A stretch of DNA of 64,000 nucleotides from Comamonadaceae bacterium (GTDB taxonomy: Bacteria > Pseudomonadota > Gammaproteobacteria > Burkholderiales > Burkholderiaceae_C), in contig QZKF01000054.1 in assembly GCA_003599455.1 (NCBI GenBank), positions 1 through 64,000 of the forward strand, read 5' to 3'. Of the stretch, positions 17,502-28,642 are shown piece after piece (the first letter of the stretch is position 1; each line of letters begins with the position of its first letter). Under the pieces are notes generated by a model. It was not told the DNA's origin and ran no database searches. It was given only the letters and a program-made list of their open reading frames with translations. Position numbers and translations under genes: made by a program.

Positions 17502-18446
17502 TCACCCCCAGACCACGGATCGCATGGAGATCGACGCGCCCTGGAAACCATCGTTGAAGAACCGGGGTGCTTCGTCCGCGTGAACCGCACCCGCCGTGTA
17601 CAGCAACGGCAGGTAGTGCTCCCAACTGGGGTGGGCCATCTGCGCCACCGCGCCAAGCTGCTGAAAGTCGTTCAGGGCCTCCAGTCGGCCCTGTGCGATG
17701 TGCTCCGCCGTGATGCGGTCGAACTCGATGGCCCAGTCATAGGCCTGGTTGTCGGCCGCTTCGCGGCGCATGGTGCGCAGGTTGTGCACCAGGTTGCCGC
17801 TGCCGACGATCAATACACCGCGCTCACGCAGGGCCGCGAGCTGGCGGCCAACGGCGAAGTGCTCGGCGGCCGGACGGCTGTAGTCCATGCTGAGCTGGAT
17901 CACCGGGATGCTGGCGTCCGGAAACATGGGCTTGAGCACCGACCAGGTGCCGTGGTCCAGGCCCCAGGCGCCCTCGTCCAGGCCCAGTGCGCGGTCCGAT
18001 CCCGGTTGCCGCACCGCGCCGCTGATGGCGCGCGCCATGGCCGGCGAGCCGGGCGCGGGGTACTGCTGGTCGAACAAGGCCTGCGGGAAGCCACCAAAGT
18101 CGTGGATGGTGCGCGGATCGTCCATGGCCGTGAGCTGCCAGCCCGGCGTCAACCAGTGCGCCGAGACGCACAGGATCAGGCTCGGTGCGGTGCCGCGGGC
18201 CTGCAATTCCTGGCCCAGGGCCTGCCAGCTGCGCCGCCAGCGGTTGTCCTCGATCGCATTCATCGGACTGCCGTGCCCCAGAAACAGCACCGGCAGGCGC
18301 TCGGTGGCGGGCAAAGGCATCAGGCTGTCCAGGCCGGCGGCGGCGCTGGCGGAAGTGGAGGATGGGGTGTTGGTCATGTGGGCTCCGAGGGCCGCAGCAG
18401 CGGCGACAAAGCCACCACCCGCGAAAAGAATCGAACGTCGTTGCAT
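17502..18446 (-). CDS. ygiD: 4,5-DOPA extradiol dioxygenase family protein (YgiD-like) with leader
   Basis: A 314-residue member of the LigB/DODA superfamily of extradiol ring-cleaving dioxygenases. Candidate metal and catalytic histidines appear in FLGHGSPMNA, SAHWLTPGW, DHGTWSVL and GNLVHNLR. Unusually, about 25 residues precede the catalytic domain and look like a Tat or Sec leader (QRRSILFAGGGFVAAAAALGA, with RR followed by a hydrophobic core), hinting at an exported enzyme. Typical YgiD lacks this. The gene is a single unit, convergent with tyrB. The true substrate is unknown, since bacterial homologues are rarely tested on DOPA in vivo. Confidence 0.82.
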   Translation of the reverse strand: MQRRSILFAGGGFVAAAAALGAHMTNTPSSTSASAAAGLDSLMPLPATERLPVLFLGHGSPMNAIEDNRWRRSWQALGQELQARGTAPSLILCVSAHWLTPGWQLTAMDDPRTIHDFGGFPQALFDQQYPAPGSPAMARAISGAVRQPGSDRALGLDEGAWGLDHGTWSVLKPMFPDASIPVIQLSMDYSRPAAEHFAVGRQLAALRERGVLIVGSGNLVHNLRTMRREAADNQAYDWAIEFDRITAEHIAQGRLEALNDFQQLGAVAQMAHPSWEHYLPLLYTAGAVHADEAPRFFNDGFQGASISMRSVVWG

Positions 18447-18545
18447 GGGAGATGTGTCTGTGGAGCTGCACCGTCGAGCCCTTCAAGCGACCGGAAGTTC
18501 CCTCGCCCGCATCGTTTCGCGAAGACGCACGCGCCTTGCCTCGAC

Positions 18546-19523
18546 TCAGGTACGGGCATCGTCAGGAGCGGCCTCATGCGGCACCTGCCGGACCCAGTCC
18601 ACCGTGTTCCGCAGCCCCTGCCGCAGTGGCGTGGCGGGCTGCCAACCCAGCAGGCGCACGGTTTTACCGATGTCAGCGGCCTTGACCTGCTCCATCGGGC
18701 GGTCGGGCAGCGCGCCGAAGGCGGGCGTGCCGGGCGGTTCGACCATTCCGCACAGGAGGTCGACCACCTCGCGCAGCGTGACCAGTTGGCCGCTGCCGAG
18801 GTCGACGGTTTCGCCATCGATGCCGGGCACCAGCGCCAGTCGCAGCAGTCCTTCCACCACATCGTCGATATAGACCCAGTCCACCGGGCGCAGGCCGCTG
18901 GAAAGCTGGGGAATCCCACCCTCCAGCAAGGTGCGCGCGACGTAGGGGACCAGTTTGCGGAAGTCCCTCTGTCCCGGCCCGTACACCATGAACAGGCGGG
19001 CCAGAACCACCGGCGTCTGGTACAGGGCATGGAACATCCGGGCATAGCTGCTGGCCGCCCATTTGGCGGCGGCGTAGGGTGAACACGGAATGGCGGTGGC
19101 CGATTCGCGTTCGTCCGGCTCTTCCAGCGAGCCGGCCAGCACCATGCGCCGGCAGCCGGCCTGGGTCGCCGCCGTCAGCAGGTTCACGGCCCCCAGCAGG
19201 TTGCCGCGCAGCGTCGGTGCGACCAGCGCGACATCGCGGCCGCCGGTCACCTCACTGGCCAGGTGAAAGACCATGTCCGGCCTGACACGGGAAAACAACG
19301 CGGCGACGGCCCGCTCATCGGCCAGATCCACCTGGTGCCAGTGCAATCGCCCTGCGGCGTCAGACGCCCAAGCCGAGCGCGATACGGCGTGCACGGTGGC
19401 GCCCTCGGCGAGCAGACGCGCCTTCAGGGCCGCGCCGATGAAGCCACTGGCGCCGGTGACGAGGATGCGCAAGTCCTTGAATGCCGGCGTGTGCAGCGCA
19501 GATGCGGTGTCGGGGTGGTGCAT
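18546..19523 (-). CDS. NAD-dependent epimerase/dehydratase (extended SDR)
   Basis: A 325-residue extended short-chain dehydrogenase. The Rossmann glycine motif TGASGFIG lies at residues 23-30, and the active-site pair is in SPYAAAKWA (Y-x3-K). FMVYGPGQ and a substrate domain ending in the VDWVYIDDVVEG segment are typical of nucleotide-sugar epimerases and dehydratases. It probably alters a nucleotide sugar. It is 3.6 kb from the EPS cluster and on its own transcript, so a link to that cluster is only possible. It is divergent from phaZ. Confidence 0.82.
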   Translation of the reverse strand: MHHPDTASALHTPAFKDLRILVTGASGFIGAALKARLLAEGATVHAVSRSAWASDAAGRLHWHQVDLADERAVAALFSRVRPDMVFHLASEVTGGRDVALVAPTLRGNLLGAVNLLTAATQAGCRRMVLAGSLEEPDERESATAIPCSPYAAAKWAASSYARMFHALYQTPVVLARLFMVYGPGQRDFRKLVPYVARTLLEGGIPQLSSGLRPVDWVYIDDVVEGLLRLALVPGIDGETVDLGSGQLVTLREVVDLLCGMVEPPGTPAFGALPDRPMEQVKAADIGKTVRLLGWQPATPLRQGLRNTVDWVRQVPHEAAPDDART

Positions 19524-19642
19524 GGGGGCGGAGCGACTTGAGCGACGTTGGCGGGCGTGCCGATGCTATCGCAGCGCAGGCCGCGCCTGCCAGCAGGGTC
19601 CGGCGAGGCGGAAAAAGGCCGGCTTTTCTAGGTGTTTTCACG

Positions 19643-19671
19643 CTGACAAGACTGGGAGCATACTGTTATAT
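19643..19671 (+). promoter_or_regulatory. Sigma70 promoter of phaZ
   Basis: CTGACA at 19643-19648 and TTATAT at 19666-19671 are separated by exactly 17 bp, placing the transcript start about 25 bp before the phaZ ATG. This is the best promoter match I found in the left half of the window. Confidence 0.7.
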
Positions 19672-19681
19672 TGCACTGCAA
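19671..19681. promoter_or_regulatory. Candidate PhaR operator over the phaZ start site
   Basis: An 11-bp palindrome TTGCACTGCAA overlaps the last base of the -10 hexamer and the expected start site. TGC/GCA-rich palindromes of this kind are the known recognition type for the PHA regulator PhaR. Assignment to PhaR is inference from the sequence type and from the PHB gene it controls. Confidence 0.5.
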
Positions 19682-19702
19682 CATAACGGAAGTTGACGCC
19701 CC

Positions 19703-21106
19703 ATGCTGTACCAGATCTACGAAACCCAGCGCTCCATCATGGAGCCGTTTGCCGACCTGGCCGAAGTCGCTGCCAAGCTGTACAACAACCCCATGCTGCC
19801 GCTGGCCCAGTTGCCAGGGGCCCAGCGCATCTCCGCCGGCTACGACCTGATGCACCGGCTGGGCAAGGACTACGAAAAACCGGTGTTCGGCATCCACACG
19901 GTGGATGTGGACGGCGTGGACGTGGCCATCCACGAGCGCATCGAAATCGACAAGCCGTTCTGCGAGTTGCGCCGCTTCAAGCGTTTCTCGGACGACACCG
20001 ACACCCTGGCCAAGCTCAAGGGCCAGCCCGTGGTGCTGATCGTCGCGCCGCTCTCCGGTCACTACGCCACGCTGTTGCGCGACACCGTGCGCACCATGCT
20101 CAAGGACCACAAGGTCTACATCACAGACTGGAAGAACGCCCGCCTGGTGCCGCTGGCCGACGGCGAGTTCCACCTCGACGACTACGTGAACTACGTGCAG
20201 GATTTCATCCGCTACCTGCAACAGGGTTATGGCAACTGCCACGTGATCAGCGTGTGCCAGCCCACGGTGCCGGTGCTCGCGGCGGTCTCGCTCATGGCCA
20301 GCCGGGGCGAAACCACGCCCTGGTCGATGACCATGATGGGCGGCCCGATCGACGCGCGCAAGTCGCCCACCGCGGTGAACAACCTGGCCACGCAGCGCAG
20401 CCACAGCTGGTTCGAGAACAACGTGATCTACCGCGTGCCGGACAACTTCCCCGGCGCCGGCCGCCGCGTCTACCCGGGCTTCCTGCAGCACACCGGTTTC
20501 GTTGCGATGAACCCGGACCGCCACGCATCGAGCCACTACGACTACTTCAAGGACCTGATCAAGGGTGACAACTCCAGCGCCGAGAGTCACCGCAAGTTCT
20601 ACGACGAGTACAACGCCGTGCTCGACATGGACGCCGACTACTACCTCGAAACCATCGAGACGGTGTTCCAGGACTTCAAGCTGGTGAACGGCACCTGGGA
20701 CGTGAAGAACGAAAAGGGACAGCTCGAGCGCGTGCGCCCGCAGGACATCACGCGCACGGCCCTGCTCACCATCGAAGGCGAGCTCGACGACATCTCCGGT
20801 TCCGGCCAGACCGCCGCCGCGCACGGCCTGTGCACCGGCATCCCCAAGACGCACCAGATGCACTACGAGGCCGAAGGTGCCGGGCACTACGGCATCTTCA
20901 GCGGTCGGCGCTGGCGCGACATGGTGCACCCGGTGGTCAAGACCTTCGTGCTGGCCCACCAGCCCGCGGCGGACGCAAAACCCGCGGCGGTGGCGAAGAA
21001 GGCCGTTGCCAGAAAGGCCCCCGCCAAACCGGTGGCACGCAAGGCCGCCGTGGCGAAGGCGCCTGTCGCGGTGCGCAAGACGGGCCGCAAGACCGCCAGG
21101 GCCTGA
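19703..21106 (+). CDS. phaZ: Intracellular PHB depolymerase with Lys/Ala-rich tail
   Basis: A 467-residue intracellular polyhydroxybutyrate depolymerase (TIGR01849-type). The nucleophile is Cys185 in SVCQPT, the cysteine variant of the lipase box. The likely Asp lies in [12 protein letters not shown] and the His in [10 protein letters not shown]. It mobilises granule PHB to 3-hydroxybutyrate units. The last 45 or so residues form a low-complexity tail rich in Lys, Arg, Ala and Pro ([17 protein letters not shown] and further repeats), absent from the classical enzyme and resembling histone-H1-like or phasin-regulator tails. It is transcribed alone from a strong promoter with a PhaR-like palindrome. 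The synthesis operon lies 20 kb away. Confidence 0.92.
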   Translation: MLYQIYETQRSIMEPFADLAEVAAKLYNNPMLPLAQLPGAQRISAGYDLMHRLGKDYEKPVFGIHTVDVDGVDVAIHERIEIDKPFCELRRFKRFSDDTDTLAKLKGQPVVLIVAPLSGHYATLLRDTVRTMLKDHKVYITDWKNARLVPLADGEFHLDDYVNYVQDFIRYLQQGYGNCHVISVCQPTVPVLAAVSLMASRGETTPWSMTMMGGPIDARKSPTAVNNLATQRSHSWFENNVIYRVPDNFPGAGRRVYPGFLQHTGFVAMNPDRHASSHYDYFKDLIKGDNSSAESHRKFYDEYNAVLDMDADYYLETIETVFQDFKLVNGTWDVKNEKGQLERVRPQDITRTALLTIEGELDDISGSGQTAAAHGLCTGIPKTHQMHYEAEGAGHYGIFSGRRWRDMVHPVVKTFVLAHQPAADAKPAAVAKKAVARKAPAKPVARKAAVAKAPVAVRKTGRKTARA

Positions 21107-21146
21107 CCCCCTGCGGCGCCGCCATGGCGCCGGTATATTCGTCGGC

Positions 21147-21809
21147 ATGAACGAGTTCGCCCGGCGCATCGACGCCGCCCTGCCGCAGACCCAGTGCACG
21201 CGCTGCGGTTACCCCGATTGCGCGAGCTACGCGCAAGCCATCGCGACCGGCGATGCCGGCATCAACCAGTGCCCGCCAGGCGGTGCCGAAGGCATCCAGC
21301 GCCTCGCCGCGCTCACCGGCCTGCCGGTGCGGCCGCTGGACACCTCGCACGGCATCGAAGGCCCGGTCACGGTCGCCGTGATCGACGAAGACTGGTGCAT
21401 CGGCTGCACGCTGTGCATCCAGGTCTGCCCCACCGACGCCATCGTCGGCATGCACAAGCGCATGCACACCGTGGTCGAGCCGCACTGCACCGGTTGTGAA
21501 CTCTGCCTGCCGGTGTGTCCGGTGGACTGCATCTCGCTGGAGGTCGTGAGCGGCGAGCGCACCGGCTGGCAGGCCTGGACGCCCGCGCAGGCACAGCAGG
21601 GCCGCGAACGCTACGCCAGCCGGCAGCAGCGCCTGGCGCGTGAGAAACAGGAACACGCGGAGCGGCTGGAAGCGAAGGCGCGCGAGAAGCTGGCCGACCT
21701 GGCCGCCCACTCGCGGATCACCGACGCGGCCACCCTGGACAAGAAGCGCGCGGTGATCGAGGCCGCACTGGCCCGCTCGCGCGCGAAACGCGGTGCGCCA
21801 CCCGGCTGA
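21147..21809 (+). CDS. rnfB: RnfB-like ferredoxin without membrane anchor
   Basis: A 220-residue iron-sulfur protein. An N-terminal 4Fe-4S domain ([10 protein letters not shown] and a later Cys) is followed by two bacterial ferredoxin motifs, [12 protein letters not shown] and [12 protein letters not shown], then a charged helical tail rich in Arg, Glu and Ala. It corresponds to RnfB of the Rnf electron-transport complex but has no N-terminal transmembrane helix. No other rnf gene is nearby, so it is probably a soluble electron carrier of the type common in beta-proteobacteria. The ATG is 41 bp after phaZ. The gene converges with the chemoreceptor gene. GCCAGCC/GGCTGGC at 21812-21832 forms a hairpin between them without a T-tract. 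Confidence 0.85.
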   Translation: MNEFARRIDAALPQTQCTRCGYPDCASYAQAIATGDAGINQCPPGGAEGIQRLAALTGLPVRPLDTSHGIEGPVTVAVIDEDWCIGCTLCIQVCPTDAIVGMHKRMHTVVEPHCTGCELCLPVCPVDCISLEVVSGERTGWQAWTPAQAQQGRERYASRQQRLAREKQEHAERLEAKAREKLADLAAHSRITDAATLDKKRAVIEAALARSRAKRGAPPG

Positions 21810-21818
21810 GCGCCAGCC

Positions 21819-23339
21819 TCAGGCCGGCTGGCGGGCGGCCACCGTCTTGTAGACGCCGCAGCCCACATAGAGGTCGTCGACCTTCACGACATAGGACATC
21901 TTGGCCTGGATCGCACCGCTGACCGGGTTGGCGATGTCGTACTCGACCCAGCCTTCGCCGACCTCGCCCTGCGCCACGATGGCGTTGAGCAAAGCCTGCC
22001 CGTCGACACCGGCGATGTCCTGCACCCGGCTGCCCACCTTCTCGGGCTTGCCGCCGAAGGCGCGGTAGACGCCCCCCTGGTCCAGCGCGAAGACGTACAT
22101 GTCGCGGTCGTGAAAGCCGCGCGACGGATCGGTCACCTCGCGCGCGAAGGCCTCGCGCCCACGCTGCTGACGCATGGCCTGGGCGCGGCTCACCAGCTGC
22201 ATGGCCTCCTCGGCCGTGCCCTGCTGCAGCCTGAAGGACGACACCGCCCTGGAGAGGTGGGCCGCGCGCTGCTCCAGCTGGTCGGCCTGCGCCACCGCGC
22301 GTTCCACCATCTGGGCGTTGCGCTGGGTGATCTCGTCGAGCTGGGTCACGGCCGACGAGATCTCGCTCAAGCCGGTGCTCTGCTCGGCGCTGGAGGACGA
22401 GATCAGCGACATGTTGGCCGCCACGCCACGCACACCGCTGACGATCTGGCCCATGCTGCTGCCCGCGGTGCGGATCTGGACCACGCTGGCCTCGACCTGG
22501 CTGCGCGAGGCTTCGATGAGTTCGCGGATCTCCCTGGCCGAAGCGGCCGAGCGTTGGGCGAGCGTGCGCACCTCGTTGGCGACCACCGCGAAACCGCGGC
22601 CCTGCTCGCCCGCGCGCGCGGCCTCCACCGCGGCGTTCAACGCCAGGATGTTGGTCTGGAACGCGATGCTGTCGATCACGCCGATGATCTCGTTCATCTG
22701 CTGCGCGCTCTTCTGGATGCCTTCCACCGACTCGACCGCGCGACCCATGGACTGTGCGCCCGACTCCGCCACATCGCGCACCTTCGCGGCCTGTTGATCG
22801 GACTCGCCGGCGGTGCGGGCGTTCTGCTGCACCGTGCCGGAGAGCTCGTGCACGCTGGCCGCCGTCTGCTCCAGGTTGGCCGCCTGTTGTTCGGTGCGGT
22901 CGGCCAGGTCGCGGTTGCCCACGGCCAAACTCTTGCCCGCGTGCGCCACCAGCGCCGAGTTGCTGCGCACCTCGGCCACCATGGCCGAGAGGTTGCCGAT
23001 CGTGCGGTCCAGCAGGCGCGCCAGGTCGGCCAGTTCGTCGCGTCCGCGCACCTGCACCACCGAGCGCAGGTTGCCCGACGCCGTCCGTTCCATCGCCTGG
23101 AGCACACGGCGAAAGTCGCCCACAAAGCTCGCGTAGAAGGACAGCAGCAGGTAGGCCAGCACCCCGACGCCCAGCAGCGTGGCCACGAGCGCGCCGGTTC
23201 GCAGGGACGGCTGCCCCGCGAAGGCCTGGACGATGAGCAGCGGCAGCACCGAAGCGGCTGCCAGCACCAGCAACTTGCCGCGCAGGCGCAGGCGCTGCAT
23301 CAGCCAGATGCCGGGCGACAAGGGGGTGAATCCGGACAT
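21819..23339 (-). CDS. Methyl-accepting chemotaxis protein with C-terminal Cache-like domain
   Basis: A 506-residue chemoreceptor. Two hydrophobic helices lie at about residues 22-42 and 48-70 with almost no periplasmic loop. A HAMP region follows, then a full signalling domain whose hairpin tip reads [20 protein letters not shown]. After the signalling domain come about 100 residues ([22 protein letters not shown] to [15 protein letters not shown]) that look like a single-Cache domain, which is normally periplasmic and N-terminal. Here the order puts it in the cytoplasm. It probably senses an internal ligand or acts in energy taxis. No che genes are adjacent. Confidence 0.88.
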   Translation of the reverse strand: MSGFTPLSPGIWLMQRLRLRGKLLVLAAASVLPLLIVQAFAGQPSLRTGALVATLLGVGVLAYLLLSFYASFVGDFRRVLQAMERTASGNLRSVVQVRGRDELADLARLLDRTIGNLSAMVAEVRSNSALVAHAGKSLAVGNRDLADRTEQQAANLEQTAASVHELSGTVQQNARTAGESDQQAAKVRDVAESGAQSMGRAVESVEGIQKSAQQMNEIIGVIDSIAFQTNILALNAAVEAARAGEQGRGFAVVANEVRTLAQRSAASAREIRELIEASRSQVEASVVQIRTAGSSMGQIVSGVRGVAANMSLISSSSAEQSTGLSEISSAVTQLDEITQRNAQMVERAVAQADQLEQRAAHLSRAVSSFRLQQGTAEEAMQLVSRAQAMRQQRGREAFAREVTDPSRGFHDRDMYVFALDQGGVYRAFGGKPEKVGSRVQDIAGVDGQALLNAIVAQGEVGEGWVEYDIANPVSGAIQAKMSYVVKVDDLYVGCGVYKTVAARQPA

Positions 23340-23414
23340 GCGCTCAACACTCCTGTATATGAATGTGTGGATATCGGCGCCCGGCAGCGGGACTGGAGGC
23401 GGGAAAACCCCCGC

Positions 23415-23702
23415 TCAGTGCATGCCGGCGATACCGGACTGACGCGCCTCGAAATGCCGGAACAATTGCACGGCCATCAGCCGCAGCGTGTCGTCGGCCA
23501 TGTTGTGGGCGTGGGAGAGCTGCTCCAGCGCGTAGCGGCGGTCGCAGATCATCAGGGCGCGGCTCACGCACATGCCCTGTCCGGACATGCGCAGGCAGAA
23601 GCTCTCCAGCAGCTCGCCGGGCCAGGCCGGCGCCATGTCCTGCTCGCGCCAGGCGTGCGGACTGGGAAGGTTTTTTGGTGGCTGGCCGGGGAACGGGTTC
23701 AT
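23415..23702 (-). CDS. Conserved small protein of unknown function
   Basis: A 95-residue soluble protein beginning MNPFPGQPPKNLPSP. The ATG at 23702 has GGAG upstream. A GTG six codons earlier is possible. It is rich in Met, His and Cys (SFCLRMSGQGMCVSRALMICDRRY) with no membrane segment or recognisable domain. It lies 75 bp upstream of the chemoreceptor on the same strand, so the two may be co-transcribed and functionally linked. Function is not recognised. Confidence 0.6.
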   Translation of the reverse strand: MNPFPGQPPKNLPSPHAWREQDMAPAWPGELLESFCLRMSGQGMCVSRALMICDRRYALEQLSHAHNMADDTLRLMAVQLFRHFEARQSGIAGMH

Positions 23703-23848
23703 GGCGAACTCCTGCAACACAGGGGGTGGGCCGCGCCGGAATCGGCACAGCCCTCGTATGTCACAAGATTAAGGTCGCACCCGGTCCCGCAATGGGCCGA
23801 ACAGCGCCGGGAAACGCGCCCTGCTCCGGCTTTCCGCCGGCGCGCCGC

Positions 23849-24337
<489 letters not shown>

Positions 24338-24340
24338 GTC

Positions 24341-24928
24341 TCAGTGAACTCCGTTGAGGGAACCGGGCACCCGTTCCAGCGCCCAGACCGTGGCCGGGGG
24401 CAGGTTGGCCCAGACCGAGGCCGCGCGGCGCCAGCGCCAGCCGGGCGGGATGCCGTTGAATGGCCGCAGGTGCGGCGCCGCATAGGTGTACTGGATCAGG
24501 CGCGAGCCGGGCTGGCGGGCGATCAGGGCCAGCATGGCATCGACACACTGGCGGGCTTCGTCACGCGGCATGGACAGCAGCGGCAGCGACGATACCAGCG
24601 TGACCGGCGACAGCGCCTCGATGGTCAGCGAGTCCACGTTGGACGCACAACGGTTGAGCACCTCGGCCAGCGGAAAGGCGGTGCGCAGCAGGCGCGCGAA
24701 ATCGGGGTCGCGCTCGATCACGACGAAGCGGTCCGGCGCGGCCACCGAGGCGGCGAGTTCGCGCGTGATGGCGCCGGTGCCGGCCCCGACCTCGATCAGC
24801 ACACCGGGTTCGGTGCGCCGCACCTCGCTCACGATGGCCCGGGCCAGTGCCCGGGAAGCCGGAGCGATCGCCCCCATCCGGCGCGGATCGCGCAAACACC
24901 CCAGGGCAAATGCCAGACCATGCCTCAT
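24341..24928 (-). CDS. PmtA-like SAM-dependent methyltransferase
   Basis: A 195-residue class I methyltransferase. Motif I, LIEVGAGTGAITREL, lies at about residues 44-58. The acidic end of strand 2 is VVIERDPDF, and SSLPLLSM resembles the catalytic SGLPL segment of phospholipid N-methyltransferases of the PmtA type. It may methylate phosphatidylethanolamine at the membrane, though small relatives are often misannotated as rRNA adenine methylases. It starts 84 bp after pccA on the same strand and ends 3 bp before the VOC gene, which is consistent with one operon. Confidence 0.72.
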   Translation of the reverse strand: MRHGLAFALGCLRDPRRMGAIAPASRALARAIVSEVRRTEPGVLIEVGAGTGAITRELAASVAAPDRFVVIERDPDFARLLRTAFPLAEVLNRCASNVDSLTIEALSPVTLVSSLPLLSMPRDEARQCVDAMLALIARQPGSRLIQYTYAAPHLRPFNGIPPGWRWRRAASVWANLPPATVWALERVPGSLNGVH

Positions 24929-25012
24929 GCGAACCCTTCCAAGCCGAATTGACCCGAAGGGTATCCCATTTCATACACCGCCGTCCGTTTCCAATGGTGG
25001 CCCGCGCCGGGC

Positions 25013-27061
25013 TCAAGCGAACTCGACGATGGGCTGGTCGACCACCAGCGACTCGCCCTTGGCGGCGAGCACCCTGGACACCACGCCATCGGCCGCGGCG
25101 AACAGCACGTTTTCCATCTTCATGGCCTCGATCACGGCCACGCGCTCACCCGCCTGCACCTTCTGGCCGGGCTGCACCGCCACGTCGACCAGCAGGCCCG
25201 GCATGGGCGACAGCACGTATTTGCTCATGTCGGCCGGGGCCTTGAACGGCATCAGCGCGTGCAGTTCGGCCATGCGCGGCGAGACCACCATGGTCTCGAT
25301 GCGCGTGCCGTTGTGCTGCACCACCAGCGCCAGCGGGTTGCGCGGCGTGCCGCGCTCGATCTGCGCGGTGAAAGCCTGGCCGTTGCACTCGCCGGTGATG
25401 CAGATGTCGTTGAGGCGCGAAGGGCTGCTGATGGCGTAGCGCTTGCCAGCCACGGTGACCAGGGCCGAGCCGATCTGGCCCACCACCTCGTCCACGTGCA
25501 CCGGCTTGTAGAGGTGCTGGCCGGTTGCACCGAGCACGACCACGCAGAAGTCGTGACCCACCTTGACGCCGTAGCCCGGCAACTGACCCGACAGGCCCGC
25601 CGCGCGCTCGCGCGACTTGCGGCGCACGAAGGCGGCGAGCGCGACCAGGAAGTCCGGGTCGGCGTGCGGCACGTCTTCTGCCTTGAAGCCGTGCGCGTAG
25701 TGCTCGGCGATGAAGCCGGTGTTGAAGTCGCCCGCGACGAACTTGGGGTGCGCCAGCAGCGCGGCCTGGAACGGGATGTTGCTGCTGATGCCTCGAATCA
25801 CGAAGCCGTTGAGCGCTTCGCGCATCTTGGCAATCGCGTCGAGCCGGTCGGTGCCATGCACGATCAGCTTGGCGATCATCGAGTCGTAGAACATCGGGAT
25901 CTCGCCGCCGTCCTGCACACCGGTGTCCACGCGCACACCCAGCAGCTCGGCCGTGTTGCCCTGCCACATGCTCTGTGCGGGTGGCGCGAAGCGCACCAGC
26001 CGGCCGGTGCTGGGCAGGAAATTGCGGAACGGGTCTTCCGCGTTGATGCGGCATTCGATCGCCCAGCCTTCGCGCTTCACGTCGGCTTGCGTGATCGGCA
26101 GCTTCTCGCCGGCCGCCACGCGGATCATCAGCTCCACCAGGTCCAGTCCGGTGATGCATTCGGTCACCGGATGCTCCACCTGCAGGCGCGTGTTCATCTC
26201 CAGGAAGTAGAAGTCCTGGTCCTTGCCGACCACGAACTCCACCGTGCCGGCGCTCTGGTAGTTCACCGCCCTGGCCAGCGCCACGGCCTGTTCGCCCATG
26301 GCCTTGCGCGTGGCATCGCTGATGAAGGGCGACGGTGCCTCCTCGATCACCTTCTGGTGGCGGCGCTGGATGGAGCACTCGCGCTCGTTCAGGTAGATCA
26401 CGTTGCCATGCGAATCGCCCAGCACCTGGATCTCGATGTGGCGCGGCTCCTGCACGAATTTCTCGATGAAGATGCGGTCGTCGCCGAAGCTGTTGCGCGC
26501 CTCGTTCTGGCACGCGGTGAAGCCTTCCAGGGCTTCCTTGTCGTTGAAGGCCACGCGCAGGCCCTTGCCACCGCCGCCGGCACTGGCCTTGATCATCACC
26601 GGGTAGCCGATGTCCCTGGCGATCTCGACCGCGCGCGCGGCGGACTCGATGGCGTCGTTCCAGCCCGGAATGGTGTTGACCTTCGCCGCATTCGCCAGCT
26701 TCTTGGACGCGATCTTGTCGCCCATGGCCGCGATGCTGAAGTGCCTGGGGCCGATGAAGGCCATGCCCTCCTCTTCCACGCGCTTGGCAAAGGCCTCGTT
26801 TTCCGACAGGAAGCCATAGCCCGGGTGAATGGCCTGCGCGCCGGTCTGCTTCGCGGCGGCGATGATCTTGTCGGCCACCAGGTAGCTCTCGCGCGAGGGC
26901 GCCGGGCCGAGCAGCACGGCCTCGTCGGCCAGCTGCACGTGTCGCGCTTCCTTGTCGGCCTCGGAATACACCGCCACGGTGGCGATGCCCATCTTCTTCG
27001 CGGTGGCGATCACGCGGCAGGCGATTTCGCCGCGGTTGGCAATCAGGATCTTGGTAAACAT
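25013..27061 (-). CDS. pccA: Propionyl-CoA carboxylase, biotin-containing alpha subunit
   Basis: A 682-residue biotin carboxylase plus biotin carboxyl carrier protein. The biotin-carboxylase start is MFTKILIANRGEIACRV, with the ATP-grasp glycine loop SAGGGGKGLRVAF. The biotinyl lysine is K648 in EAMKMEN, 34 residues from the C-terminus. A PCC-type linker lies between (BT-like region). It carboxylates biotin and feeds the beta subunit to make (S)-methylmalonyl-CoA. The ATG at 27061 has AAGGAGAAGAACAAG before it. It lies 20 bp after pccB in the mutase operon. Confidence 0.93.
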   Translation of the reverse strand: MFTKILIANRGEIACRVIATAKKMGIATVAVYSEADKEARHVQLADEAVLLGPAPSRESYLVADKIIAAAKQTGAQAIHPGYGFLSENEAFAKRVEEEGMAFIGPRHFSIAAMGDKIASKKLANAAKVNTIPGWNDAIESAARAVEIARDIGYPVMIKASAGGGGKGLRVAFNDKEALEGFTACQNEARNSFGDDRIFIEKFVQEPRHIEIQVLGDSHGNVIYLNERECSIQRRHQKVIEEAPSPFISDATRKAMGEQAVALARAVNYQSAGTVEFVVGKDQDFYFLEMNTRLQVEHPVTECITGLDLVELMIRVAAGEKLPITQADVKREGWAIECRINAEDPFRNFLPSTGRLVRFAPPAQSMWQGNTAELLGVRVDTGVQDGGEIPMFYDSMIAKLIVHGTDRLDAIAKMREALNGFVIRGISSNIPFQAALLAHPKFVAGDFNTGFIAEHYAHGFKAEDVPHADPDFLVALAAFVRRKSRERAAGLSGQLPGYGVKVGHDFCVVVLGATGQHLYKPVHVDEVVGQIGSALVTVAGKRYAISSPSRLNDICITGECNGQAFTAQIERGTPRNPLALVVQHNGTRIETMVVSPRMAELHALMPFKAPADMSKYVLSPMPGLLVDVAVQPGQKVQAGERVAVIEAMKMENVLFAAADGVVSRVLAAKGESLVVDQPIVEFA

Positions 27062-27081
27062 CTTGTTCTTCTCCTTCGTGA

Positions 27082-28614
<1,533 letters not shown>

Positions 28615-28642
28615 GGTGTTGTTCTCCAGAGAAAGCTTGGAA

